Position numbers and translations under genes: made by a program. Below the pieces are notes generated by a model. That model worked only from the letters and a program-made list of their open reading frames with translations, ran no database searches and had not been told where the DNA came from. DNA of 10,684 bases from Prevotellaceae bacterium (lineage in GTDB: Bacteria > Bacteroidota > Bacteroidia > Bacteroidales > UBA932): contig JAIRXY010000163.1 in assembly GCA_031268055.1 (NCBI GenBank), forward strand, positions 1 to 10,684, given 5' to 3'. Of the stretch, positions 1-6,045 are shown in pieces. Each line of letters starts with the position of its first letter. Within the stretch, counting starts at the first letter, position 1.

Positions 1-96
1 ATCAAGGTAACCCCCATAGAGTACAAGAAGATTCTGCACGACCGCAAATCGGAGGCGCTAAAGGCAAAAATAGAAAGCATGGAGAGAGACTACTGA
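1..96 (+). CDS. C-terminal fragment, possibly glutamate synthase large subunit
   Basis: The window starts inside an open frame that runs in frame 1 for 31 codons and ends in TGA at 94-96. The visible tail begins IKVTPIEYKKIL and continues as a charged, lysine/glutamate-rich helix. The F/I-x-KV-x-P-x-(E/D)YK(K/R)-(V/I)L pattern is how the glutamate synthase large subunit (GltB) usually ends, so that is my best guess; it rests on one short motif. The small subunit gene gltD, often found next to gltB, does not follow: the next 338 bases carry no gene and the next gene is on the other strand. A terminator-like hairpin lies 30 bases after the stop. I am confident a gene ends here, much less so about its identity. 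Confidence 0.4.
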   Translation: MKVTPIEYKKILHDRKSEALKAKIESMERDY

Positions 97-100
97 TGAA

Positions 101-120
101 ATTAAGAATTAAGAATTAAT
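101..120. repeat. A/T-rich heptamer tandem repeat (about 3 copies)
   Basis: Units attaaga (101-107), attaaga (108-114) and a partial attaat (115-120) repeat with a 7-base period. The array directly abuts the nonamer-periodic element at 121-159. A second 7-base-period A/T array lies at 5921-5951, also beside a copy of that element. Confidence 0.6.
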
Positions 121-159
121 TGTCTGAATCCGGATTTTCCGGATTTTTTTGATTTTTAA
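121..159 (+). repeat. Degenerate 9-bp periodic element, copy A
   Basis: The sequence opens with TGTCTGAA and then falls into consecutive 9-base units: 124-132 (CTGAATCCG), 133-141, 142-150 and 151-159, the last three all starting GATTTT. Copy B, on the minus strand at 5844-5900, starts with the same TGTCTGAA and keeps the same register. The first units here are self-complementary and form the terminator-like hairpin at 127-145. The function of the element is unknown. Confidence 0.55.
127..150 (+). terminator. Intrinsic terminator after the gene ending at 96
   Basis: An 8-bp perfect stem (127-134 with 138-145, aatccgga/tccggatt) has a TTT loop and is followed by a run of T up to 150, then GATTTTT. 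It sits 30 bases after the stop codon of the + strand gene, the expected place and orientation. It is built from units of the nonamer-periodic element. Confidence 0.6.
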
Positions 160-326
160 TGCCGTTAAGAACAGCAAAGGGATATCCTCTTGTTTATCGT
201 TACCTCCTGCATTTTACGTTCATTGTTTTGCGCATGTAGCTTCATGAACATCAAGAGCGCTTGAAGCATAAAGTATCGACAATACAGCAGGTGATTTGAT
301 GGGAATAATCTTCGTCAGTACGCTAT
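160..326. other. Intergenic stretch without a recognisable gene
   Basis: Within the 338-base gap 97-434 this part has no open frame with a plausible start and no TAnnTTTG box; the nearest, at 223-230, has T for A and no correctly spaced TTG. A modest 6-bp hairpin can form between 239-244 (gcttca) and 262-267 (tgaagc). The rest of the gap is the repeat and terminator at 101-159, the long inverted repeat at 327-389 and a second hairpin with T-run at 395-428. Confidence 0.5.
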
Positions 327-389
327 AAAACCAAGCATCCCATGTAAGGAGGCAATTGAGTTGACTCCTTACATGGGATGCTTGGTTTT
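327..389. terminator. Perfect 25-bp inverted repeat, probable bidirectional terminator
   Basis: Bases 327-351 are the exact reverse complement of 365-389, with a 13-base loop that can add 3 more pairs (353-355 with 361-363). The arms begin with AAAA and end with TTTT, so the hairpin is followed by U residues on both strands (5 on +, 4 then AUA on -). It lies 45 bases beyond the stop of the minus-strand transporter gene and is its most likely transcript end. A 25-bp uninterrupted stem is unusually long for a simple terminator. No target-site duplication flanks it, so I do not call a mobile element. Confidence 0.6.
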
Positions 390-394
390 TAGGG

Positions 395-428
395 GAGGGA
401 AATAGCGTCTATTCTCCCTCGTTTTTTT
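395..428 (+). terminator. Second intrinsic terminator, + orientation
   Basis: The stem gaggga (395-400) pairs with tccctc (415-420). It continues inward as aatag (401-405) with ctatt (409-413) around a single bulged C (414) and a CGT loop. It is followed by G and seven T (422-428). The T-run is only on the + side, so it would stop + strand transcription entering the convergent transporter gene. Confidence 0.55.
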
Positions 429-434
429 CACTTC

Positions 435-1877
435 TTATCCAATTGGTCGATACTTCGGCACGAGCGCTTTCATGACCACCCACCCTATCAGGTAGGCTAC
501 GGCGCACACGATGAAGACAACGAAGTAGCCCGCAGGCTCTCCCTCAAAACCTCCAAACGTCATGCGGGTTTCGCCGGCGTAGTCAAAGAGCTTGCCTGCG
601 CCTTTTTGGATGATAAAAGAGCCTACGCCGCCAGCCATACCGCCAATGCCGGTGATGGTTGCAATGGCCGTTTTGGGAAACATGTCGCCTATGGTAGAGA
701 ATATGTTAGCCGACCACGCCTGATGCGCCGCTGCTGCAATGCCAATAATGATGACGGGTAGCCAGTACGAGTAATCTCCCAGCGGCTGCGCAAAGAGCGC
801 CAAGAGCGGGAAAAACGCAAAAATCAGCATGGCGCGCATACGCCCGTCGTAGGGATTCATCTTCTTTTTGTCAACAAAGTACGATGGTAGCCAGCCGCCA
901 AAAATAGAAATCATTACGATGGTGTAGAGAACGGTAAGCGGAAGCACCTGAGCGGTGCCTTCCAGATGAAACACCGTCTGTAAATACTTGGGCATCCAGA
1001 AAAGGTAAAACCACCACACGCCGTCGGTCATAAACTTGCCAAAAGCAAATGCCCACGTTTGCTTGAACTGAAAGCACTTGAGAAAAGAAAGCTGCTTGGC
1101 CTGCGTTTTTTCTTCGGCAGCGCTATCGGTGAGCTTATCCTGCTGAATGTACGCCAGCTCAGCCTTATTCACCCTGCTGTTGTCCTCCGGCTTCTTGTAG
1201 GCGAACACCCAAAAGCCCATCCAGATAAAGCCAAGCACGCCGATGATGATAAAGGCGCTCTCCCATCCCCACGCCTCGGCGATGTAGAGTATGCAGGCAG
1301 GCGCAACCATAGCGCCTATTGTAGCGCCGGAGTTGAAAATGCTTGTGGAGAAAGCGCGGTCTTTTTTGGGAAAATACTCGGCCGTAGCTTTAATGGCCGC
1401 CGGAAAGTTTCCGGACTCGCCGAGCGCCAGCACAAAGCGGGCAAAAATGAACAGCGTTACGCTGACAGATACCACCAACCCTGCGTTGTCAACCTTAGCG
1501 ATGGCATCCTTTGCGCCCTCAAAACCTACAAGCCATTCGCCCGCTACCATCCCCGAAGTGGCAATGCCGCAGAACGCATGAAGGCAGGCGCCAACAGACC
1601 AAATGCCAATAGCCCACAGAAATCCCTTTTTTGTGTCTACCCTATCGACAAAACGTCCTGCAAACAGCATGCACACCGCGTAGAGAATGGAAAACCACGC
1701 CGTGATGCTGCCGTAATCGTCATTTGTCCAGCCGAACTCAGGCCCAATAAATTTAGGCCATGTCAGCGATAATACCTGACGGTCGAGGTAGTTGACCGTG
1801 GTGGCAAAGAATAGCATTGCACAAATTACCCACCTGTAATTTGTCTTTTTGCCAAGTGTACCTGTTGATGTAAGCAT
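435..1877 (-). CDS. exuT: MFS hexuronate transporter (ACS family, ExuT-like)
   Basis: This is an inner-membrane proton-coupled transporter of the major facilitator superfamily, predicted to import glucuronate and/or galacturonate. At 480 residues it shows the expected alternating hydrophobic segments (about 12 TM). The anion:cation symporter signature NYLDRQVLSL follows TM1 (about 29-38), a motif-A-like GRFVDRVDTKKG sits in the 2-3 loop (74-85), and GESGNFPAAIK lies at about 153-163, where E. coli ExuT has a similar stretch. Compared with ExuT it has roughly 30 extra residues between TM3 and TM4 (about 105-137). It is the last gene of the uronate cluster, 55 bases after eda. The sugar is inferred from context; family members also carry other organic acids. 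The ATG at 1877 gives a short N-terminus before TM1 and has no Shine-Dalgarno, as is usual in Bacteroidota. Confidence 0.85.
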   Translation of the reverse strand: MLTSTGTLGKKTNYRWVICAMLFFATTVNYLDRQVLSLTWPKFIGPEFGWTNDDYGSITAWFSILYAVCMLFAGRFVDRVDTKKGFLWAIGIWSVGACLHAFCGIATSGMVAGEWLVGFEGAKDAIAKVDNAGLVVSVSVTLFIFARFVLALGESGNFPAAIKATAEYFPKKDRAFSTSIFNSGATIGAMVAPACILYIAEAWGWESAFIIIGVLGFIWMGFWVFAYKKPEDNSRVNKAELAYIQQDKLTDSAAEEKTQAKQLSFLKCFQFKQTWAFAFGKFMTDGVWWFYLFWMPKYLQTVFHLEGTAQVLPLTVLYTIVMISIFGGWLPSYFVDKKKMNPYDGRMRAMLIFAFFPLLALFAQPLGDYSYWLPVIIIGIAAAAHQAWSANIFSTIGDMFPKTAIATITGIGGMAGGVGSFIIQKGAGKLFDYAGETRMTFGGFEGEPAGYFVVFIVCAVAYLIGWVVMKALVPKYRPIG

Positions 1878-1932
1878 GATTGTATTTTTTTAGCGTTAAA
1901 AAAAGGTTGTAATTCGGTCGTAATTTACGTAG

Positions 1933-2604
1933 TTACTTCTTGCGAACTGCTGCAATATAGCCAAAAGCTTCCTTGCATTTTGCGGTTATGGTTGCCCAGC
2001 TTTGCGCCTTGATAGCCTCGGCAGGAAAGAGGTTGCTACCCATGCCAACGCAGGTCACTCCGGCGTCAAACCAGCTTTTCAGGTTTGCCTCCTCCGGCTT
2101 CACGCCGCCCGTCACCATCAGCATCGACCACGGCATGGGCGCTTTCAGCCCCTTGACGAAGTTAGGCCCCAGCACATCTCCGGGAAAAACTTTGCACAAG
2201 TCGCAGCCTGCTTCCTGCGCAAGCCCAACCTCGGAAACCGAGCCGCAGCCCGGCGTGTAAGGTATTAATCTTCGGTTGCAAATTTTTGCCACCTCGGTGT
2301 TGAGCAAAGGCCCTACCACAAAGTTAGCGCCCAGCTGCAAGTACAGCGCCGCCGTAGCAGGGTCAACAATAGAGCCTACGCCCAAAATCAAATCGGGGCA
2401 TTCCGTTGCGGCATACTTTACCAGTTCTCCAAAAATTTCGTGCGCAAAATCGCCGCGGTTGGTAAATTCAAAGGCGCGCACGCCGCCATCGTAGCAAGAC
2501 TTGGCTACTTTTTTCGCAACCTCAACGTCTTTATGGTAAAATACCGGTACCATGCCGGTTGCTGCAATAGCGCCAAAGGTTTGTAGCTTTGTGAATTTTG
2601 ACAT
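1933..2604 (-). CDS. eda: KDPG / KHG aldolase (2-dehydro-3-deoxyphosphogluconate aldolase)
   Basis: A cytoplasmic class I aldolase that splits 2-keto-3-deoxy-6-phosphogluconate into pyruvate and glyceraldehyde-3-phosphate, the last step of hexuronate catabolism. The 223-residue product matches the family length. Aligned by eye to E. coli Eda, the Schiff-base lysine is K138 in CKVFPG, the catalytic glutamate is E46 in FEFTNRG with R50 following, and the phosphate-site TGG lies near the C-terminus. The GAGT motif threonine is serine here (GVGS, S78). The frame stays open upstream to an ATG at 2682, but I chose the ATG at 2604 ([11 protein letters not shown]) because it fits the family N-terminus and the extra 26 residues look like untranslated leader. 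It lies 108 bases after the 77-aa gene and 55 before the transporter. Confidence 0.93.
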   Translation of the reverse strand: MSKFTKLQTFGAIAATGMVPVFYHKDVEVAKKVAKSCYDGGVRAFEFTNRGDFAHEIFGELVKYAATECPDLILGVGSIVDPATAALYLQLGANFVVGPLLNTEVAKICNRRLIPYTPGCGSVSEVGLAQEAGCDLCKVFPGDVLGPNFVKGLKAPMPWSMLMVTGGVKPEEANLKSWFDAGVTCVGMGSNLFPAEAIKAQSWATITAKCKEAFGYIAAVRKK

Positions 2605-2712
2605 ATTTTTATTTTTTTTGTGGATTACTCCCAATAAACTCCATACAGTATCATTCTCGTAAGCCGCTTTTACGCTGCCCACTACCTGTGCGGGCGGGCA
2701 GCAGCGATTGTG

Positions 2713-2946
2713 TCAGGAAACCGTTTGGTAATTACTGCTGATTTTATTTATACCATTTTCATTCAGTATTTTAGTCAAGCTCGCTTTAGATTTTACGCGG
2801 AATTCCTCAAGGGACATATATCCGGCAGGCAAGCGCTCTGCTTCAGATTTTTGTTTCGGCACAATGGTTATTTCCACGTCCCTGTTGAATAGCGCCGGCT
2901 CGAAAGGCAAAGTAATAATGCCATCTTTCAATCGTTTTTTGTTCAT
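2713..2946 (-). CDS. Small conserved-looking protein, function unknown
   Basis: A 77-residue frame sits between kdgK (23 bases upstream) and eda (108 bases downstream), in the same direction. The start is taken as the ATG at 2946 (MNKKRLKDG) rather than the TTG two codons upstream. The first half (DGIITLPFEPALFNRDVEITIVPKQ) looks like a short beta-strand segment of the kind found in small AbrB/SpoVT-like or DUF-type antitoxin proteins. The second half carries LPAGYMSLEEFRVKSKASL and reads as an amphipathic helix. The 'GYM-(S/T)-x-EEF' turn is familiar from small Bacteroidetes proteins, but I cannot name a family. No toxin partner is adjacent: the next frame is the aldolase. It has no signal peptide or membrane segment. 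A possible antitoxin remnant or an orphan gene. Confidence 0.6.
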   Translation of the reverse strand: MNKKRLKDGIITLPFEPALFNRDVEITIVPKQKSEAERLPAGYMSLEEFRVKSKASLTKILNENGINKISSNYQTVS

Positions 2947-2969
2947 TATCAATCGTTAATCCACCCAGC

Positions 2970-4013
2970 TTACCGTGAAACTCTTCCCGAGGCGTCACCG
3001 CTCATAAGTTTTTCCACTTCGGCTACCGTAACCTGATTGAAATCGCCATAGATGGTATGCTTGAGGCACGAGGCAGCCACGGCAAAGTTGAGCGCTTTCT
3101 GGTCGTCGTTGTCGTAGGACAAAAGCCCGTAGATTAGGCCTCCCATGAACGAATCGCCGCCGCCCACGCGGTCAACGATGTGGGTTATGTCGTATCCGGG
3201 CGACAGGTAGAGCTGCTTGCCGTTGAACAGCACTCCCGCCCACGTGTTGTGGTTGGCGTTAATGGAGCCGCGCAGCGTAATGATAGCTTTTTTGGCGCGC
3301 GGAAATTTTTTCATGAGCTGCTCGCACACCGACTGAAAAGCCTTGGCGTCTACATGGCCTCCTGTTTGGGTTACATCAAATCCTTCGGGCTTTATGCCAA
3401 ATACCGTTTCTGCGTCCTCCTCGTTACCCAAAATCACGTCGCAGCCCTCCACCAACGCAGGCATTATCTCCGAAGCCGCCTTGCCATACTTCCACAGGTT
3501 TTTGCGAAAGTTGAGGTCGGTTGAAACGGTTACGCCCAAGCTATTAGCAGCTTTAATCGCCTCAAGGCAGGCGTCGGCAGCGCCCTGCGAAAGGGCAGGC
3601 GTAATGCCCGTCCAGTGAAACCATCGGGCATCTTTGAGCGCCTCCTTCCAGTCAACCATGCCGGGCTTGATGTCGGCAATGGAGGAGTGGGCGCGGTCGT
3701 ACACTACCTTGCTGGGGCGAGCCACCGCACCGGTTTCGAGGAAGTAAATACCCAAGCGCTCACCGCCGTAAATCATATTTTTTGTGCTTACGCCGTACCT
3801 GTGCAGCTCCATTTCGCACGATTTTGCAATGTCGTTTTGCGGCAAGCGCGAAATAAATTCGACATTCAGCCCATAGTTGGCAAGCGATACGGCAACATTT
3901 GCCTCGCCTCCGCCAAAAGTCGCCGTGAACTCCTTTGCCTGATTAAAGCGAAGATAGCCGGGTGTTGCCAAGCGCAACATAATTTCTCCAAAAGTGACAA
4001 TTTTTTTGCTCAT
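2970..4013 (-). CDS. kdgK: 2-keto-3-deoxygluconate kinase (PfkB/ribokinase family)
   Basis: Phosphorylates 2-keto-3-deoxygluconate with ATP to KDPG, the substrate of the aldolase encoded downstream. The 347-residue product has both PfkB sugar-kinase signatures: the N-terminal substrate-binding glycine motif FGGGEANVAVSLANYG (about 33-48) and the C-terminal DRVGGGDSFMGG (281-292), where D287 is the expected catalytic base and GGGD replaces the more common GAGD. DLNFRKNLW (166-174) resembles the sugar-contact stretch of KdgK proteins, and GNEED (196-200) the conserved NxxE region. It is cytoplasmic. The ATG at 4013 gives MSKKIVTFGE, the normal PfkB start. It follows uxaC after 148 bases that contain a possible promoter, so it may head its own transcript with the small gene, eda and the transporter. 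Confidence 0.93.
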   Translation of the reverse strand: MSKKIVTFGEIMLRLATPGYLRFNQAKEFTATFGGGEANVAVSLANYGLNVEFISRLPQNDIAKSCEMELHRYGVSTKNMIYGGERLGIYFLETGAVARPSKVVYDRAHSSIADIKPGMVDWKEALKDARWFHWTGITPALSQGAADACLEAIKAANSLGVTVSTDLNFRKNLWKYGKAASEIMPALVEGCDVILGNEEDAETVFGIKPEGFDVTQTGGHVDAKAFQSVCEQLMKKFPRAKKAIITLRGSINANHNTWAGVLFNGKQLYLSPGYDITHIVDRVGGGDSFMGGLIYGLLSYDNDDQKALNFAVAASCLKHTIYGDFNQVTVAEVEKLMSGDASGRVSR

Positions 4014-4131
4014 TTACATTAAGGTAATATTAGTTATGAACTTTGGGATGACGGTCAAAACTTTTCATTATTGTTAGGGCAGAAAACCACCGCCCTGCCA
4101 AGTGCAATGCGCAGTACAAATTTTTGACGCG

Positions 4132-4158
4132 CAAAGATATTAAAAGTTTCGAATCCAA
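4132..4158 (-). promoter_or_regulatory. Possible promoter for kdgK transcript
   Basis: The minus strand has TATCTTTG at 4139-4132, an exact match to the Bacteroidota -7 box TAnnTTTG. A TTG lies at 4158-4156, 16 bases upstream, which is shorter than the usual 19-21. It lies in the 148-base gap between uxaC and kdgK and would give a leader of roughly 110 bases. The -33 spacing is the weak point. The TTG is part of an 11-bp direct repeat (gaatccaaaat at 4151-4161 and 4165-4175) that straddles the end of uxaC. Confidence 0.35.
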
Positions 4159-4161
4159 AAT

Positions 4162-5574
4162 TTAGAATCCAAAATAATTCTTAGCATTATTGTACGAAAT
4201 ATTTTCTACCATCTGCGCCAAGAATGGCAGCTCGCTTTCGGGCAGCTCGCCCTTTTCTACATCCCTGCCAATAAGGTTGCACAGTATGCGACGAAAATAC
4301 TCGTGGCGCGGGTAGCTCAAGAAGCTGCGCGAATCGGTGAGCATGCCCACAAAGCGGCTCAGCAAGCCCAAGAGCGAGAGCGAATTCATTTGCAACTCCA
4401 TGCCTACTTTTTGGTCGAGAAACCACCAGCCTGAGCCAAGCTGTATTTTACCCGCAACGGAGCCATCCTGAAAGTTTCCTATCATTGTTGCTATCAAATC
4501 ATTATCGCGCGAGTTGAGGTTGTACAGGATGGTTTTGGTAAGCTTATTCATGACATCCAGCCGGTTAAGGAATCCCGACATGCTTTTGCCTACCGTAAAA
4601 TCGCCGATGGAATCAAAGCCGGTATCGGGTCCCAGCTGGTTGAACAGGCGGGTGTTATTGTTGCGCAGCGCCCCGTAGTGAAGCTGCTGCACCCAGCCTT
4701 TTTCCCAATCCATTACGGCAAACTCCACCATCATCGCCGATTTGAACTTCAGCGTCTCCTCGGCGTTGAGCTCTTTGCCGCCGTATACCTTGCTGAATAT
4801 AGCCTCCACCTCGCTTTGCGTATAGTCAGCGGCATAAAATTCTTCGATGCCGTGGTCGCTAAGCTTGCAGCCTGCTTCTGCAAAGAAATCGTGCCGCTTG
4901 CGCAGGGCGCACAGCAAATCGGCGTACTTGCCGATGGCTACGCCCGACGCTTGTGCAAGCTGCTCCACGTATGCGCGAAACGCTGCCGACGATTCCACCG
5001 CCATTGCTTTGTCAGGACGCCACGTGGGTAGCACCTGCACCTCAAAGCCCTCGTCTCTGAGCGCAAGGTGGTGCTCAAGGCTATCAATAGGGTCGTCTGT
5101 GGTGCAGACTACCTTTACGTTGAACTTTTTCATCAACCCCCGCGCAGAGTATTCGGGCGTGCGCAGCTTGGCGGTGCACTCGTCAAAAATTTCCTTTGCC
5201 GTGTCGGGATTCAATATTTTTTCCACCCCAAAGGCCGTTTTGAGCTCCAGATGCGTCCATTGGTAAAGGGGATTGCGCATGGTGTAGGGGACGGTTTCTG
5301 CCCATTTTTCAAACTTCTCCCAATCGGAGGTATCTTTGCCTGTGCAGAAGCGCTCATTAATGCCGTTGGTGCGCATGGCGCGCCACTTGTAGTGGTCGCC
5401 TTCGAGCCAGATTTGCCCAAGGTTGTCAAATTTTCTATCTTTTGCTATAAATTCGGGATTCAGGTGGCAATGATAGTCAATTATCGGCATTTTGGCCGCG
5501 TGCTGGTGGTAAAGGCGCTCGGCTGTGGCTGTTTCGAGCAAAAAGTTGCTGTCCAAAAATTTTTTCATTTTCAT
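4162..5574 (-). CDS. uxaC: Uronate isomerase (glucuronate/galacturonate isomerase)
   Basis: Isomerises D-glucuronate to D-fructuronate and D-galacturonate to D-tagaturonate, the entry step after uptake. The product has 470 residues, the same length as E. coli UxaC, and belongs to the amidohydrolase superfamily. The metal-binding HxH is in DYHCHL (H35, H37). The strongly conserved block GDHYKWRAMRTNG (59-71) is intact, followed by FCTGKDTSDWEKFEKWAETVP and NPLYQWTHLELK. The C-terminal part has DSRSFLSYPRHEYFRRIL, where family members bind substrate and close the barrel. The start is given as ATG 5574; an ATG two codons further in (5568) is equally good. It is cytoplasmic. It is the most upstream gene of the minus-strand uronate cluster and is read away from the SDR gene at 6046. 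Confidence 0.96.
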   Translation of the reverse strand: MKMKKFLDSNFLLETATAERLYHQHAAKMPIIDYHCHLNPEFIAKDRKFDNLGQIWLEGDHYKWRAMRTNGINERFCTGKDTSDWEKFEKWAETVPYTMRNPLYQWTHLELKTAFGVEKILNPDTAKEIFDECTAKLRTPEYSARGLMKKFNVKVVCTTDDPIDSLEHHLALRDEGFEVQVLPTWRPDKAMAVESSAAFRAYVEQLAQASGVAIGKYADLLCALRKRHDFFAEAGCKLSDHGIEEFYAADYTQSEVEAIFSKVYGGKELNAEETLKFKSAMMVEFAVMDWEKGWVQQLHYGALRNNNTRLFNQLGPDTGFDSIGDFTVGKSMSGFLNRLDVMNKLTKTILYNLNSRDNDLIATMIGNFQDGSVAGKIQLGSGWWFLDQKVGMELQMNSLSLLGLLSRFVGMLTDSRSFLSYPRHEYFRRILCNLIGRDVEKGELPESELPFLAQMVENISYNNAKNYFGF

Positions 5575-5627
5575 TCTTGCTAATTGTCATATAGTAATTC
5601 TTCAAAAATGTGCACGCACACGAACTG

Positions 5628-5658
5628 CGAAAGTATGATTTTTTTTGCAAAGTAGCAA
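5628..5658 (-). promoter_or_regulatory. Possible uxaC promoter
   Basis: On the minus strand TACTTTCG at 5635-5628 matches the Bacteroidota -7 box TAnnTTTG at all fixed positions but one. TTG at 5658-5656 lies 20 bases upstream, the expected spacing. It would give a leader of about 50 bases. An overlapping near-match (TACTTTG, one base short) lies just upstream. Confidence 0.35.
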
Positions 5659-5843
5659 AATGTGAAACTTTGTTTTTGCAAATTATTTTTCTACGTGCTA
5701 ACTGTCAAGTCATTAAAAAAATCAATGTCGCGCCCATCCGTAAGTTGAAGCATACGGTTAATAAAGTGTCGTCGCTGCGCGACTTATCATGGAGCGTTAC
5801 GGGGTTGCATATTTGAATTTTAGATGATGTAGAGTAGGGTAGT

Positions 5844-5900
5844 CCATGCATCCTGAAAATCCTGCAAATCACTAAAATCAAAAAAATCACAGTTCAGACA
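5844..5900 (-). repeat. Degenerate 9-bp periodic element, copy B
   Basis: Read on the minus strand, it starts TGTCTGAA at 5900 and continues as six consecutive 9-base units (5897-5889, 5888-5880, 5879-5871, 5870-5862, 5861-5853, 5852-5844). The last five start GAT, four of them GATTT. The lead-in octamer, the 9-base register and the unit GATTTTTTT are shared with copy A at 121-159. A 7-base A/T tandem repeat lies about 20 bases away on its 5' side, echoing the arrangement at copy A. Confidence 0.6.
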
Positions 5901-5920
5901 ATTAGCAGCGGGAGGATTTC

Positions 5921-5951
5921 ATTCAAAATTCAAAATTCAAAATTCAAAATT
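5921..5951. repeat. Heptamer tandem repeat (attcaaa, 4.4 copies)
   Basis: Four perfect copies of attcaaa (5921-5927, 5928-5934, 5935-5941, 5942-5948) are followed by att. It lies in the divergent intergenic region just upstream of the SDR promoter. Such arrays are prone to copy-number change by slippage, which could alter the spacing of upstream elements. Confidence 0.85.
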
Positions 5952-5962
5952 TGACTTGTGGG

Positions 5963-5995
5963 TTGATGTAAATTAGAGATTTTCATGTACATTTG
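5963..5995 (+). promoter_or_regulatory. Promoter for the SDR gene
   Basis: TACATTTG at 5988-5995 is an exact TAnnTTTG -7 box. A TTG lies 22 bases upstream (5963-5965), slightly longer than the usual spacing. The transcript would start near 6002, giving a leader of about 44 bases before the ATG at 6046. Confidence 0.5.
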
Positions 5996-6045
5996 CGCAG
6001 TAAAATTGTTGTCTACATTTTTTGAATCTTTAAATTTTTTGACCG

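Larger units (their letters stand above)
5575..6045. other. Divergent intergenic region between uxaC and the SDR gene
   Basis: These 471 bases contain no believable gene. They hold a possible uxaC promoter (5628-5658), a small inverted repeat tgtgc-ac-gcaca (5609-5620) close to the expected uxaC transcript start, a second inverted repeat ccgta...tacgg (5738-5742 with 5753-5757), copy B of the nonamer-periodic element (5844-5900), a heptamer tandem repeat (5921-5951) and a promoter for the SDR gene (5963-5995). The two inverted repeats could be operators, but nothing in the window identifies a regulator. Confidence 0.5.

Noticed and set aside
223-230. TTGTTTTG as a promoter for a small RNA in the first gap
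   Set aside because: The invariant A is replaced and the nearest TTG is 30 bases upstream.
327-389. The long inverted repeat as a MITE or integron-type recombination site
   Set aside because: There is no flanking target duplication, no transposase or integrase nearby, and the U-runs and position between convergent genes fit a terminator better.
1059-1772. 237-codon + strand open frame over the transporter gene
   Set aside because: It is antisense to a well-supported MFS gene. Its translation is basic and Arg/His-rich with no recognisable motif, typical of a shadow frame.
2605-2682. 26-codon N-terminal extension of the KDPG aldolase
   Set aside because: The family N-terminus fits the internal ATG at 2604. 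The upstream codons show no signal peptide or motif, and A-rich sequence precedes 2604 as expected for a Bacteroidota start.
2674-2702. GC-rich hairpin (gctgccc with gggcagc) after the 77-aa gene as a terminator
   Set aside because: It lacks a T-run on the minus strand, so it would not stop transcription of eda. It could still act as an mRNA stability element.
5609-5620. tgtgc-ac-gcaca as a CRP-type operator
   Set aside because: The arms are only 5 bp with a 2-base spacer, unlike the longer spacing of a CRP site, so there is not enough to name a regulator.
5921-5951. Heptamer repeats as a CRISPR array
   Set aside because: Units are 7 bases with no spacers, and no cas genes are present.
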